From: VAZQ01 sp963758945
GTDB taxonomy: Bacteria > Pseudomonadota > Alphaproteobacteria > Rhizobiales > Xanthobacteraceae
Assembly (NCBI GenBank): GCA_963758945.1
Contig: CAVWXY010000008.1
Span: forward strand, 62,001-126,000
Reading direction: 5' to 3'
Length of the DNA: 64,000 nt
Each line of letters starts with the position of its first letter. The stretch's first letter is position 1. A program made the translations under genes and the position numbers. This document shows positions 9,503 to 17,115 of the stretch, in pieces. The notes under the pieces are model-generated. The model was not told the DNA's origin, ran no database searches, and saw nothing but the letters and a program-made list of their open reading frames with translations.

Positions 9503-10687
9503 GTGGACCTCTTGCTCTCTGCCGAGAACCTGGCCTTTCGCGACGAGGTGCGGGCCTTCCTCGCCGACAACGTCACCCCCGACATGCGCCGCGCCATCGA
9601 CCTCACCACCGGCTTCCTGGTCGAGCCGGACGTGCTGATCGAGTTCCACCGCGCGCTCGACCGCAAGGGCTGGTCGGTGCCGCACTGGCCGCTGGAACAC
9701 GGCGGCACCGGCTGGTCGCCGGTCGAGCGCTACATCTTCGACCTCGAATGCGGCCGCGCCGGCGCGCCCACCTACAACGCCTCGGGCTCGCACTTCGTCG
9801 GGCCGGTGATCATCCGCTACGGCACACCGGCGCAGAAGGAGAAGTATCTGCCGCGCATCCGCTCGGGCGAGGATTTCTGGGCGCAGGGCTATTCCGAGCC
9901 GGGCTCGGGCTCCGACCTCGCCTCGCTCAAGACCCGCGCGGTCGCGGACGGCGACGCTTACGTCATCAACGGGCAGAAGATCTGGACCACGCTGGCGCAC
10001 CATGCCAACCGCATCTTCGCGCTGGTGCGCACCTCGAGCGCGGGCAAGCGCCAGGACGGCATCACGTTCTTGCTCATCGACATGGACACGCCGGGCGTGC
10101 GCGTAAGGCCGATCATCGGCAGCGGCGGCGACCACGAGTTCAACGAGGTGTTCTTCGAAGATGCCCGGGTGCCGAAGGAAAACCGCATCGGCGAGGAGAA
10201 CAAGGGCTGGGAGGTCGCGAAATATCTGCTCGAGTTCGAACGCGGCGGCCGCGTGCTGGCGGGCCAGGTGCGCGCGGCCTTCGCCAGGTTGGTCGAGCTC
10301 GTGGCCGCGCGCTGCCCCGGCGACGGCGACGTTCGCGCCCGCCTCGCCGAGCTCGGCAGCGACCTCGACGCCATGGAGATGATCGACATCTCGGTGCTCT
10401 CGACCGTGCAGGCCGGCGGCAATCCGGGGCCGATCTCCTCGTTGCTCAAGCTGCGCTGGAGCGAGATCCGCCAGGAGATCGCCGAGCTCGCCGTCGACGC
10501 GATCGGCGCCGACGCGCTGCGCTGGCTGCCGGAGCGGCCGCTCTACGAGACCCTGCAGCTGCCGCCCGAGGAGGAGGAGACCGCCGCCGCCATGCCGCGC
10601 TACCTCAATTCGCGCGCGTACTCGATCATGGGCGGAACCTCGGAGATCCAGACCAATATCCTCGCCAAGTCCCTGGTCGGGCTGTAG
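9503..10687 (+). CDS. Acyl-CoA dehydrogenase
   Basis: 394 residues from a GTG start with AGGGAG seven bases upstream. The protein shows the N-terminal alpha domain, the flavin/substrate stretch WAQGYSEPGSGSDLASLKTRA, KIWTT, the beta-domain segment FFEDARVPKENRIGEENKGWEVAKYLL and the C-terminal IMGGTSEIQTNILAKSLVGL. It removes hydrogens alpha,beta of an acyl-CoA, passing electrons to ETF. Together with the upstream, frameshifted paralogue it probably forms a two-subunit enzyme. No thiolase or hydratase follows directly, so the pathway is open. Confidence 0.95.
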   Translation: MDLLLSAENLAFRDEVRAFLADNVTPDMRRAIDLTTGFLVEPDVLIEFHRALDRKGWSVPHWPLEHGGTGWSPVERYIFDLECGRAGAPTYNASGSHFVGPVIIRYGTPAQKEKYLPRIRSGEDFWAQGYSEPGSGSDLASLKTRAVADGDAYVINGQKIWTTLAHHANRIFALVRTSSAGKRQDGITFLLIDMDTPGVRVRPIIGSGGDHEFNEVFFEDARVPKENRIGEENKGWEVAKYLLEFERGGRVLAGQVRAAFARLVELVAARCPGDGDVRARLAELGSDLDAMEMIDISVLSTVQAGGNPGPISSLLKLRWSEIRQEIAELAVDAIGADALRWLPERPLYETLQLPPEEEETAAAMPRYLNSRAYSIMGGTSEIQTNILAKSLVGL

Positions 10688-10770
10688 CTGCGGGGAAAGA
10701 GTGCTGGTGCCCGAACGGCGGCGGCAGACGCCCGCGGCTCGCCGCTGCGCGCCGAAGCAGATCGGCCACA

Positions 10771-10810
10771 CTCCCGCGAAAAAAGGGAGCGCGCCCCGCA
10801 TTCGGGGCGC
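10771..10810. terminator. Terminator-like hairpins downstream of the acyl-CoA dehydrogenase
   Basis: Two adjacent stems: ctccc/gggag around a gcgaaaaaa loop (10771-10789) and an 8-bp GC stem gcgccccg/cggggcgc (10791-10798 with 10803-10810). The A run lies on the left side, so the classical stem-plus-U-run reads on the minus strand, although the stems could also end the plus-strand transcript. Confidence 0.4.
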
Positions 10811-10905
10811 CCCCTGGCGTGGCTGTCAGCGGCCGCACCGCAGTCCCGCGGCGGCCCGACATCGGCTGCGACGAGCGCGCCGGGGCGCGCATTAATCCGC
10901 CAATG

Positions 10906-10947
10906 TGTGACCGAGATCACTTCGCGCGAATAGCCGCCGACTATACT
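10906..10947 (+). promoter_or_regulatory. Crp-like operator with a -10 box ahead of the TPR gene
   Basis: TGTGA-CCGAGA-TCACT (10906-10921) matches the Crp/Fnr inverted-repeat pattern with a six-base spacer. TATACT (10942-10947) follows. If transcription starts about seven bases later, the operator is centred near -41, the geometry of class II Crp activation, where the activator covers the -35 region. No good -35 hexamer is visible, which agrees with an activator-dependent promoter. The leader to the TPR start would be about 80 bases. Confidence 0.45.
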
Positions 10948-11033
10948 GCCAGACGTTGAGGGGGCGCTCGACGCTTTCCCGAAACCAAGAAACCACCATG
11001 AAAAGCTCGCTTGCTCTAAGAGGAGGAGAAGTG

Positions 11034-13127
11034 ATGGCCGCGACCAATCACAGACCGCCGCCGGTGGCGCGGACCCCGAACGCATCGGCGTCCGCGGGTT
11101 CGGACACTTCACGTCAAGCGCGCGGCGAGGCGGGGAAGCAAGATCGAGCCGGCGCAACGCCGAGCTCGGTTGGCAGCATACCGGACTGGCTTTCATCGCT
11201 CGAGGGGCCGCGCAAGCTCGTCATCAACGCGCTCGTCGTCATTGTCGGCCTGCTGGGGTCCGGTGTCGTGGTCAAGGCCAGCCTGAAGCAGCTCCACGTG
11301 GTCGACACGATCAGTGTGCCCGGCGAGCTTGAAGCTGAGGGCTACACCGCGGTCACGGTGGGGCAGCGCATCATCGACGCGGTCAAGGAAATCAACCGCG
11401 ACGCGGCGATGACCAAGCGGATCGGCATCTACACGCTGTCGGAGGCGGACGCGTTGAAACCCGACTCGGCCGATTACGAAAGCCCGGGCCGTACTGATTC
11501 ACCGGACTCTTCGTTCACACTGACGCGCGATGATCCGTCGAAGAAATACGACGTTTCGGTCGGCGGCGTTTCCCTCACCACCATCATTTTGTACGTTCGT
11601 GAGCTCTTCGGCCAGTCCGACACCAGAATCTCCGGCGAGATCACCGTGGCGCATCCGCCGGCCGTCGGCGCCGGCGGCAAGGACGAAAAGGCGGCTCCGA
11701 AGAAGTTTTCGATCCGGCTTCGGATCAGCGACAAGGGACACGTTCAGCAGGAAGGCGAGGCGTCTGACCAGCTCGAAACGCTTTTCGAGCAGGTGGCTTT
11801 GAAGCTGGTCGAGCGGTTCGATCCGCTCAATGCCGGCTACTACAGCTACTACAAGCGCGACTACGACAACGCCTTGCGCATCGTCCGTGCCTACCTCGCC
11901 GATCGCACGAAAATCGACAAGGAGTGGGCGTCGAACTTGCTCGGATTGATCGAGCACGCTCGCTACCGCTACGACGCGGCAGGCGCGGAGAAAGGCTACG
12001 AGAAAGCCGTCGCCGAGTTCACGAAGTTGACGGAGAGCGATCCGCGGTTTGCGCCGGGGCTGTATAATCTCAGCTTCGTCCTGATCGACCAGGGCTACCG
12101 GCATCTCAAGCGACAGGATCAGGAAGCCGCCCGCAAACTGTTCAGCCAGGCGCGAGAGGTCGCGCTCCAGAGCATTGGCATCGATGCGGCCGCGGACAAG
12201 GCCGGGCGCGAACGGGCGGCCGGCTACGCCACGGCCGGCCGCGCGCTCCGCGCCCTCGCTCGGTTGGATCCCGCGAATTACGACCAAGCGCTGCACTATT
12301 TCGACAGCAGTATCGAGGCCGATCCCATGTTCATCTATGCGTATCTGAGCGAGGGCAGGATTCACGCTCTCCGCCGCGTGCCGGACGACGCGACGGCCAG
12401 GTACCAGCTCGCCACCGAGATCAATCCGTCCGCGCAGACGTTCACGCGTGTGGGCAACGCCCTGCGCCGGGACGGCAGGCACGCCGACGCCGTTCCGATG
12501 TTCCGCAAGGCGGCGGAGCTCAAGCCGTCGGCCAACGCCTACACGTACTGGGGGATGGCCGTGCGTGACGCGGGGCACCACCAGGAGGCGAAAGAGCTGT
12601 TCGAAAGGGCGATCAAAACCGATCCCAACGGCCCGAACGCCTACAATCAGCTCGGCCTACTGTACCTCAAGCTGGACAAGTGGGATGAGGCCGCGGAGAA
12701 GTTCGCCAAGGCGAGCGAGCTCTCCCCGGAATGGTCGAACTATCCGTACAACCTCGGTCTTGCGCTCCGCCGCGCCGGTAAGTTGGAGCAGGCCATCGCC
12801 GCCTTCGAGAAGGCGATCACGATCTACCAGAGCCACGCGTGGTCCTATGCGCAGTTGGGCGCCACGCTCGCCCAGCTCGACCGCCGTGACCGGGGCACGG
12901 TGTCCGCGGAGACGGCGCGCAAGGTCGAGCAGAATTTGCAGCGCGCGATCGAGCTCGAGCCGGGAGACCGCAAAGTTCTCAGGGTCGTCGGCGAGGCCTA
13001 CGAATTCCTGGATCGTCCTGAGGAGGCGTTCGAGACCTATCGCCGCGCCTTCGGCGCCGGCGAAGGGGCAGAGGGCGGACTGGAGGCGGATATTGAGCGA
13101 GTCGGTCGAGCGATCGGGGCGTTCTGA
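11034..13127 (+). CDS. Membrane-anchored tetratricopeptide-repeat protein
   Basis: 697 residues. The start at 11034 has AGGAGGAG just upstream; an ATG 36 bases earlier lacks it. A disordered Ala/Pro/Ser-rich N-terminus of about 60 residues leads to one membrane helix (about 62-80, LVINALVVIVGLLGSGVVV). A unique domain with beta character follows (about 90-260, ISVPGELEAEGYTAVTVGQRI), then a long TPR superhelix from about 270 to the end, with repeats such as AYTYWGMAVRDAGHHQEAKELFERAI and NAYNQLGLLYLKLDKWDEAAEKF. The TPRs should lie on one side of the membrane as a protein-binding scaffold. No catalytic domain is seen; partner unknown. Confidence 0.88.
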   Translation: MAATNHRPPPVARTPNASASAGSDTSRQARGEAGKQDRAGATPSSVGSIPDWLSSLEGPRKLVINALVVIVGLLGSGVVVKASLKQLHVVDTISVPGELEAEGYTAVTVGQRIIDAVKEINRDAAMTKRIGIYTLSEADALKPDSADYESPGRTDSPDSSFTLTRDDPSKKYDVSVGGVSLTTIILYVRELFGQSDTRISGEITVAHPPAVGAGGKDEKAAPKKFSIRLRISDKGHVQQEGEASDQLETLFEQVALKLVERFDPLNAGYYSYYKRDYDNALRIVRAYLADRTKIDKEWASNLLGLIEHARYRYDAAGAEKGYEKAVAEFTKLTESDPRFAPGLYNLSFVLIDQGYRHLKRQDQEAARKLFSQAREVALQSIGIDAAADKAGRERAAGYATAGRALRALARLDPANYDQALHYFDSSIEADPMFIYAYLSEGRIHALRRVPDDATARYQLATEINPSAQTFTRVGNALRRDGRHADAVPMFRKAAELKPSANAYTYWGMAVRDAGHHQEAKELFERAIKTDPNGPNAYNQLGLLYLKLDKWDEAAEKFAKASELSPEWSNYPYNLGLALRRAGKLEQAIAAFEKAITIYQSHAWSYAQLGATLAQLDRRDRGTVSAETARKVEQNLQRAIELEPGDRKVLRVVGEAYEFLDRPEEAFETYRRAFGAGEGAEGGLEADIERVGRAIGAF

Positions 13128-13336
13128 GCGCGCGCCGGCGCGATTCGATCTGAAGCGATTTTGCCCTCGACGCTGCAATGTGCCCGCCGCCGTGTCCGGA
13201 ATGGGTCGAACGCGACACGCGCCGGCGGAGCACCCGAGCCTGGGCTTGCGCCGCACCCCCCAAGCCGTTGCCTGACGCCTTGCCCTCCACGCGCAATGCC
13301 GGGGCGCACGCTCGCCGCGGCAACAGGGGGGCGCGC

Positions 13337-14032
13337 TCAGGCCGGCTGCGTTTCCCGCGTATGCGCCGCAAGCGCTGCAATCACCGCTTCGGAGCGCGTC
13401 ACCCAGCCGAGCGTATGCTCGAAATTCCACAGCGTGGCCTGCCGGTTGAAATCCGGGCCGGAATTGTTCATCGCGTCCGCGACCAGGATCGGCCAGAACT
13501 CGTTGAAGAAGGCGTGGCGGGCCGTGCTCTCGACGCAGACATTGGTGGCGACGCCCGTGAACAAGAGGTAGCGGATGCTCTCCGCCCGCAGGTGGGCGTC
13601 GAGCTCGGTGCGGCAGAAGCCGTCGTAGCGCGTCTTGCGGATCACCCGCTCGCCCGGCAGCGGCGCCAGCGCCTCGACGATCGCGGCGTCCCAGCTGCCC
13701 TCGACCAGGAGCTTGCCGGCGAGCTCCGGGCGATTGCGCATCATGCGCAGCGCGAGCTCCTTGTGGTAGGCGGGCGAGGACGGATCGCCGGCATCGCTCA
13801 AGTCCGGCTCGAAGGCCATCATCAGATAGACCACCTTGATCGCGGCCTTACGGCTCGCCGCCAACAGGCGCCGGTTCACCTCGATCACCGGCGCCGAGCC
13901 GGCGATGTCGAAGCCGGCGAGATCGAACATGCCGCCCTTCGAGACGAAGGAGTTCTGCATGTCCACCACGACGAGCGCGGTTCGCTCGAGATCGATCTCG
14001 AGCGGCTCGGGCTTGGCTTGCAAGGTGACCAT
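13337..14032 (-). CDS. rutB: RutB-like ureidoacrylate amidohydrolase (isochorismatase-fold cysteine hydrolase)
   Basis: 231 residues, the length of RutB. The catalytic triad of this family falls at Asp24 (VVVDMQN), Lys133 (VIRKTRYDGF) and Cys166 (ATNVCVEST), and long conserved stretches are visible (SPAYHKELALRMMRNRPEL, GKLLVEGSWD, TGVATNVCVEST). RutB releases carbamate/ammonia from (peroxy)ureidoacrylate in Rut pyrimidine degradation. No RutA, RutC-F or RutG gene lies beside it; the nearest pyrimidine genes are urc1-urc4 about 7 kb to the left. It could act on a ureido intermediate of another route. Start at 14032 chosen by family length. Confidence 0.8.
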   Translation of the reverse strand: MVTLQAKPEPLEIDLERTALVVVDMQNSFVSKGGMFDLAGFDIAGSAPVIEVNRRLLAASRKAAIKVVYLMMAFEPDLSDAGDPSSPAYHKELALRMMRNRPELAGKLLVEGSWDAAIVEALAPLPGERVIRKTRYDGFCRTELDAHLRAESIRYLLFTGVATNVCVESTARHAFFNEFWPILVADAMNNSGPDFNRQATLWNFEHTLGWVTRSEAVIAALAAHTRETQPA

Positions 14033-14259
14033 GGCGGCCCTCCCGGTCGTTCGCCGGGAAGGATCATACCAACCATCCACGATGTCCCGATAGCGGCAAG
14101 GGCGGCGATCGTTCCGTCATCCCCCGCCGCTGCATCCCGCCCTCCGGCGGCGGTCCGAACCACCGGCAAAATTGGCTCCGCCGTCCCGACGGCTCGACCG
14201 CCGTGCCGCCCGTCCCGGACGGCGCGGCGGTAACCGGGGCCTCGAGGCAAGCCGAGGAG

Positions 14260-14697
14260 TCAGCGCACGGACCACAAGTAAATCGCGGTCAAGAACGCTC
14301 CGACGAATGACAGGGCTATGAGCCCGACGAACACCTCCGGCTGATGCCAATACGATCTTGGCTCCAGGTGCAAATCCAGACCGGCACGCTCGTCTGCGCT
14401 GAAATACGTCCTGTACATCCAGGCCAGGCGATCCCTGAACTTCTCGATCGCGCCTTGAAACAGGTGCATGACGTACCAGTGGATGGCGAAGGTGAGGATC
14501 GTCAGCACGCCGAGCCAATTGCGCGCAAAGTCGGTTCGACTGAAATAATGCGCCGAGACCGCGAAGATCGCCACGTAGAGAAGCAGGGCGTAGTTGGTCG
14601 CCAGCCACTGCTGTCGCTTCAGAAAGATGATGTTGTCCACCGCCTCCTTATAGGCTGCCCTGATATGCTCGGGCATCTGCCGAACGTCGTTTGCCAT
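14260..14697 (-). CDS. Small membrane protein with two central helices (2TM-type)
   Basis: 145 residues, start set by GAGGGAG just before ATG 14697. It has a short soluble N-terminus (MANDVRQMPEHIRAAYKEAVDNI), hydrophobic helices around 45-60 (ALLLYVAIFAVSA) and 70-85, an amphipathic FQGAIEKFRDRLAWMYRTYF segment and a C-terminal helix ending LTAIYLWSVR. It belongs to a group of small rhizobial inner-membrane proteins without assigned function. It stands alone; the neighbouring gaps are non-coding. Confidence 0.75.
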   Translation of the reverse strand: MANDVRQMPEHIRAAYKEAVDNIIFLKRQQWLATNYALLLYVAIFAVSAHYFSRTDFARNWLGVLTILTFAIHWYVMHLFQGAIEKFRDRLAWMYRTYFSADERAGLDLHLEPRSYWHQPEVFVGLIALSFVGAFLTAIYLWSVR

Positions 14698-15137
14698 GGC
14701 TCCCTCCCTCACGCGTCGACCCAAGCGGCACGAGCCCCGCGGCCGAAACCAGCCTATTGCAGGTCCCGGCGCGAAAGAAGCGCCCGGGGACGAGTGTCGG
14801 CGGATTGCTGAGCGTGCCCAAGGTCGCTGGATTGTCGTTCAAACGGTGCAAGCCCGCAAGCCGCTCCCTCCCATGGCGCGGCCGCGACGCGACGCGGCCG
14901 CAACGCTCATGGGTCAGACGCTCGTTCGAGGGAACGTGCCGAACGCCCGCGCGCGGTTCTGCGTGGCGGCAGTGCGTATCTGCCGCCGGTCCTCTCGCCC
15001 CGCCCGCCGTCGCGCAGGCCGGTCCGGCCGCTGGCTCCTGACACGCCGCCGCCGATGCGCGGCTTCGGCGACCGCGTCACGCGGTGCGATCGCACATTTC
15101 CGCTGAATGCGGGCCCGGGGCCGGGGGACGACCCCGT
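14698..15137. other. Non-coding gap
   Basis: 440 bases, very GC-rich toward 14870-15060. Open frames here lack ribosome sites and read as low-complexity Arg/Ala/Pro. I see no RNA gene, repeat or promoter that I can support. Confidence 0.4.
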
Positions 15138-15647
15138 TCAAGCCGCGTCCTCGGTCTCGGCCTCCTGGTTCACGACCGTCTCGGCGATTCGCGTCAGCGT
15201 CTCGTCGGTCGCCTTCTCCTCGCGCAGGGTTGCTTCCAGGAGCTTCGCGGCATCGGAGAGACCCAGCTCCTCCGCCCATGTGCGCAGCGTGCCGTAGCGC
15301 GAGATTTCGTAATGCTCGACCGCCTGCGCCGCCGCCAGCAGGCCGGCGTCGAGCGCCGGGGAGCCCTTATAGTCCGCCATGATCTCCTGGCCCTCTTCGA
15401 CGATGCCCATGATGGCGTCGCAGGTCTTGCCCTGCGGCTTGGCGTCGATGGTGTCGAACACCTGCTCCAGGCGCGTCACGTGGGTCTCGGTCTCGGCCTG
15501 GTGCTTTTCGAAGGCGGCCTTGAGCTTGCCGTTTTGCGCGGCCTTCGCCATCTTCGGCAGCGCGCTCAGGATCTTCTTCTCCGCGAAGTAGATGTCCTTC
15601 AGCGTGTCGTGGAACAGGTCGTCGAGTTTCTTCGGTGCTTTTGCCAT
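15138..15647 (-). CDS. Ferritin-like DUF892 (YciE/YciF) stress protein
   Basis: 169 residues, a four-helix bundle with LDDLFHDTLKDIYFAEKKIL at the N-terminus, AFEKHQAETETHVTRLEQVF in the second helix, GLLAAAQAVEHYEISRYGTLRTWAEELG in the third and a final KATDETLTRIAETVVNQEA helix. The Glu/His positions of the helices resemble ferritin-like diiron ligands. The family is induced by general or osmotic stress in many bacteria. AAGGAGG stands six bases before ATG 15647. A possible EcfG-type promoter lies 42 bases upstream. Confidence 0.93.
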   Translation of the reverse strand: MAKAPKKLDDLFHDTLKDIYFAEKKILSALPKMAKAAQNGKLKAAFEKHQAETETHVTRLEQVFDTIDAKPQGKTCDAIMGIVEEGQEIMADYKGSPALDAGLLAAAQAVEHYEISRYGTLRTWAEELGLSDAAKLLEATLREEKATDETLTRIAETVVNQEAETEDAA

Positions 15648-15688
15648 GGGTGGCCTCCTTCGGCGGCATCGGATGTTTGTTTCCCTCC

Positions 15689-15714
15689 AACGCCGCATCT
15701 GCGCGAAAGGTCCC
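15689..15714 (-). promoter_or_regulatory. Possible EcfG-type general-stress promoter for the DUF892 gene
   Basis: Read on the minus strand: GGGAC (15714-15710), 17 bases, CGTT (15692-15689). The alphaproteobacterial general-stress sigma factor EcfG recognises GGAAC-N16/17-CGTT, so there is one mismatch. The spacing and the stress-type product make it plausible, but short motifs like this occur by chance. Confidence 0.25.
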
Positions 15715-15898
15715 GGCCGCTCCGGAAAATGGCGCAAGGGCCGGCTTCGCCTGCGCGCGCGCGACGCGCCGGCTCGCGCTTGTCGCTGGAGCGGCCGCCC
15801 GCCGCTTCGAGGGACGGCTGCGCCGCGCGGCGGACGGCGGGCATGAGCGAGGAGGCACCGTGCTCTCGGTCTCGAGCCGGCGCCCATGACGTCTTCGA

Positions 15899-16369
15899 TC
15901 AGGTTGCGTCGGCCGCCGCCCTGGTCGACCGCGCGCGCGAGCGGCGCGTCCTGGCGCGCGGCCGCCCGCTCGTGCCGGCTCGCTCGCCGGCAGGCTTCCG
16001 CGCGCCCTCCAGCTCTTGCCGCACCTCGGCGACCGTGCCGCGCACGGGGATGTATTGATTGGCGAAGTTGATTTGGACGACGCCGGAAATCTGCGGATGG
16101 GGAACGATGCTGACCCAGCTCGTTCGGTTCACGAAACATGCCGATCGAGCAACATCGGCCATCGTGAGCTTGGCGAAGCCGCGACCTAGCATGGGGCCGA
16201 GCGTGTCGATCGGAACCAAGGCGTGAATAGAACGAGCGCCGGACAATTCGATCAGCAGGTCGGAGCTCGTGGCGGGCGCGGCGGGCTGCGGAACGACCGC
16301 GTAGATGCTCGCGGTGTTGACCGGAATCGTCCCATAGGATGGGCCGACGGGAATTTCGATGATCACCAT
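15899..16369 (-). CDS. Conserved hypothetical protein with an internal duplication
   Basis: 156 residues from ATG 16369 with AGGAC upstream. Two related segments follow each other: IPVNTASIYAVVPQP...SDLLIELSGARSIHALVP and CFVNRTSWVSIVPHP...SGVVQINFANQYIPVRG, each with VN, a hydrophobic residue, VxP and then a beta hairpin. The layout resembles the small beta proteins of the FlbD type (VN...I...P...I.L..G), but that is a weak pattern match. The C-terminus is a basic, low-complexity Arg/Ala tail. No function can be assigned. Confidence 0.6.
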   Translation of the reverse strand: MVIIEIPVGPSYGTIPVNTASIYAVVPQPAAPATSSDLLIELSGARSIHALVPIDTLGPMLGRGFAKLTMADVARSACFVNRTSWVSIVPHPQISGVVQINFANQYIPVRGTVAEVRQELEGARKPAGERAGTSGRPRARTRRSRARSTRAAADAT

Positions 16370-16749
16370 GGTCCTGTCCTTGATCGACCATCGTCGCAAC
16401 CGCCGCGGCGGATCGCACCGATCGGCGCGGAGCCAGGGTGGCTCCGGTTCGCTGCGGACCCCGGCCGGTCTCGTTCGCTGACGGGCGCAGCGGACTTTCG
16501 CGGCGGTCCGGTGTGGTCGGGCGATCCGGCCCGCGCGCCCCATGCCGTCGGTCCGTTGATCGCCGCGGCGAGAGTCCCGCTGCGCATCGCGAGCAGCGGA
16601 GCGCGTTGCGCTGCGCGGTGGTCTCGCGCCACCGGATCCGGCTCTAACGGATCTAAGGTGGCGCTCATGAGTCCGCGATCAGGTTGCGCCGGTCGTCAAA
16701 CTCGTCGAACGCGCTTGCAGCCGGCGCGTCCTGGCGTGCGGCCTCGCCG
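16370..16749. other. Non-coding gap
   Basis: 380 bases with no supported gene, repeat or regulatory site. Overlapping Arg/Pro-rich frames are compositional. Confidence 0.4.
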
Positions 16750-16986
16750 TCAGCCGCCGTGCCGCGCCTGACCCGTTCTGGCGACGTAGAAATCGTTGAG
16801 CACGACGTTCGTGACCCCATCCCTGACCAGAAATGCCGCCAAGTCCCTGACATCAACCCCAAGTTGTTCCGCAGCCTGAAACGGGTCCACCATGTCCCGG
16901 AGCTGCGGGCTGATGTTGGGGATGTCCTCGCGGCAGAACCTCGCTCTCGTGGGCTTTTTGGCTGCCTTTTTCGCTGATTTTGCCAT
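16750..16986 (-). CDS. Small basic hypothetical protein (78 aa)
   Basis: A good ribosome site (GGGAGG, eight bases before ATG 16986) opens a 78-residue frame. The Lys/Ala-rich head MAKSAKKAAKKPTRARFCRED is followed by a structured part with NISPQLRDMVDPFQAAEQLGVDVRDLAAFLVRDGVTNVVLNDFYVARTG. The head resembles nucleic-acid-binding tails. It is transcribed away from the DUF2235 gene through an AT-rich spacer, so the two may share regulation. No family recognised. Confidence 0.65.
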   Translation of the reverse strand: MAKSAKKAAKKPTRARFCREDIPNISPQLRDMVDPFQAAEQLGVDVRDLAAFLVRDGVTNVVLNDFYVARTGQARHGG

Positions 16987-17024
16987 CGGAAAAACCTCCC
17001 GTGTCGTGGCGTGGCGCTTGAAAA

Positions 17025-17055
17025 TTGAGATACTAACTGGTACAACTCTTATGAT
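17025..17055 (+). promoter_or_regulatory. AT-rich promoter candidate ahead of the DUF2235 gene
   Basis: The 16987-17115 spacer holds an AT-rich block unlike its surroundings. TTGAGA (17025-17030) and TATGAT (17050-17055) are good hexamers, but the 19-base spacing is long. The same block could serve the divergent small gene. Confidence 0.35.
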
Positions 17056-17115
17056 ATTAAATACTACTTTAGATTGCAACAGCATTTTTGCCATCGCACG
17101 GGAAAAGCGGGGACA

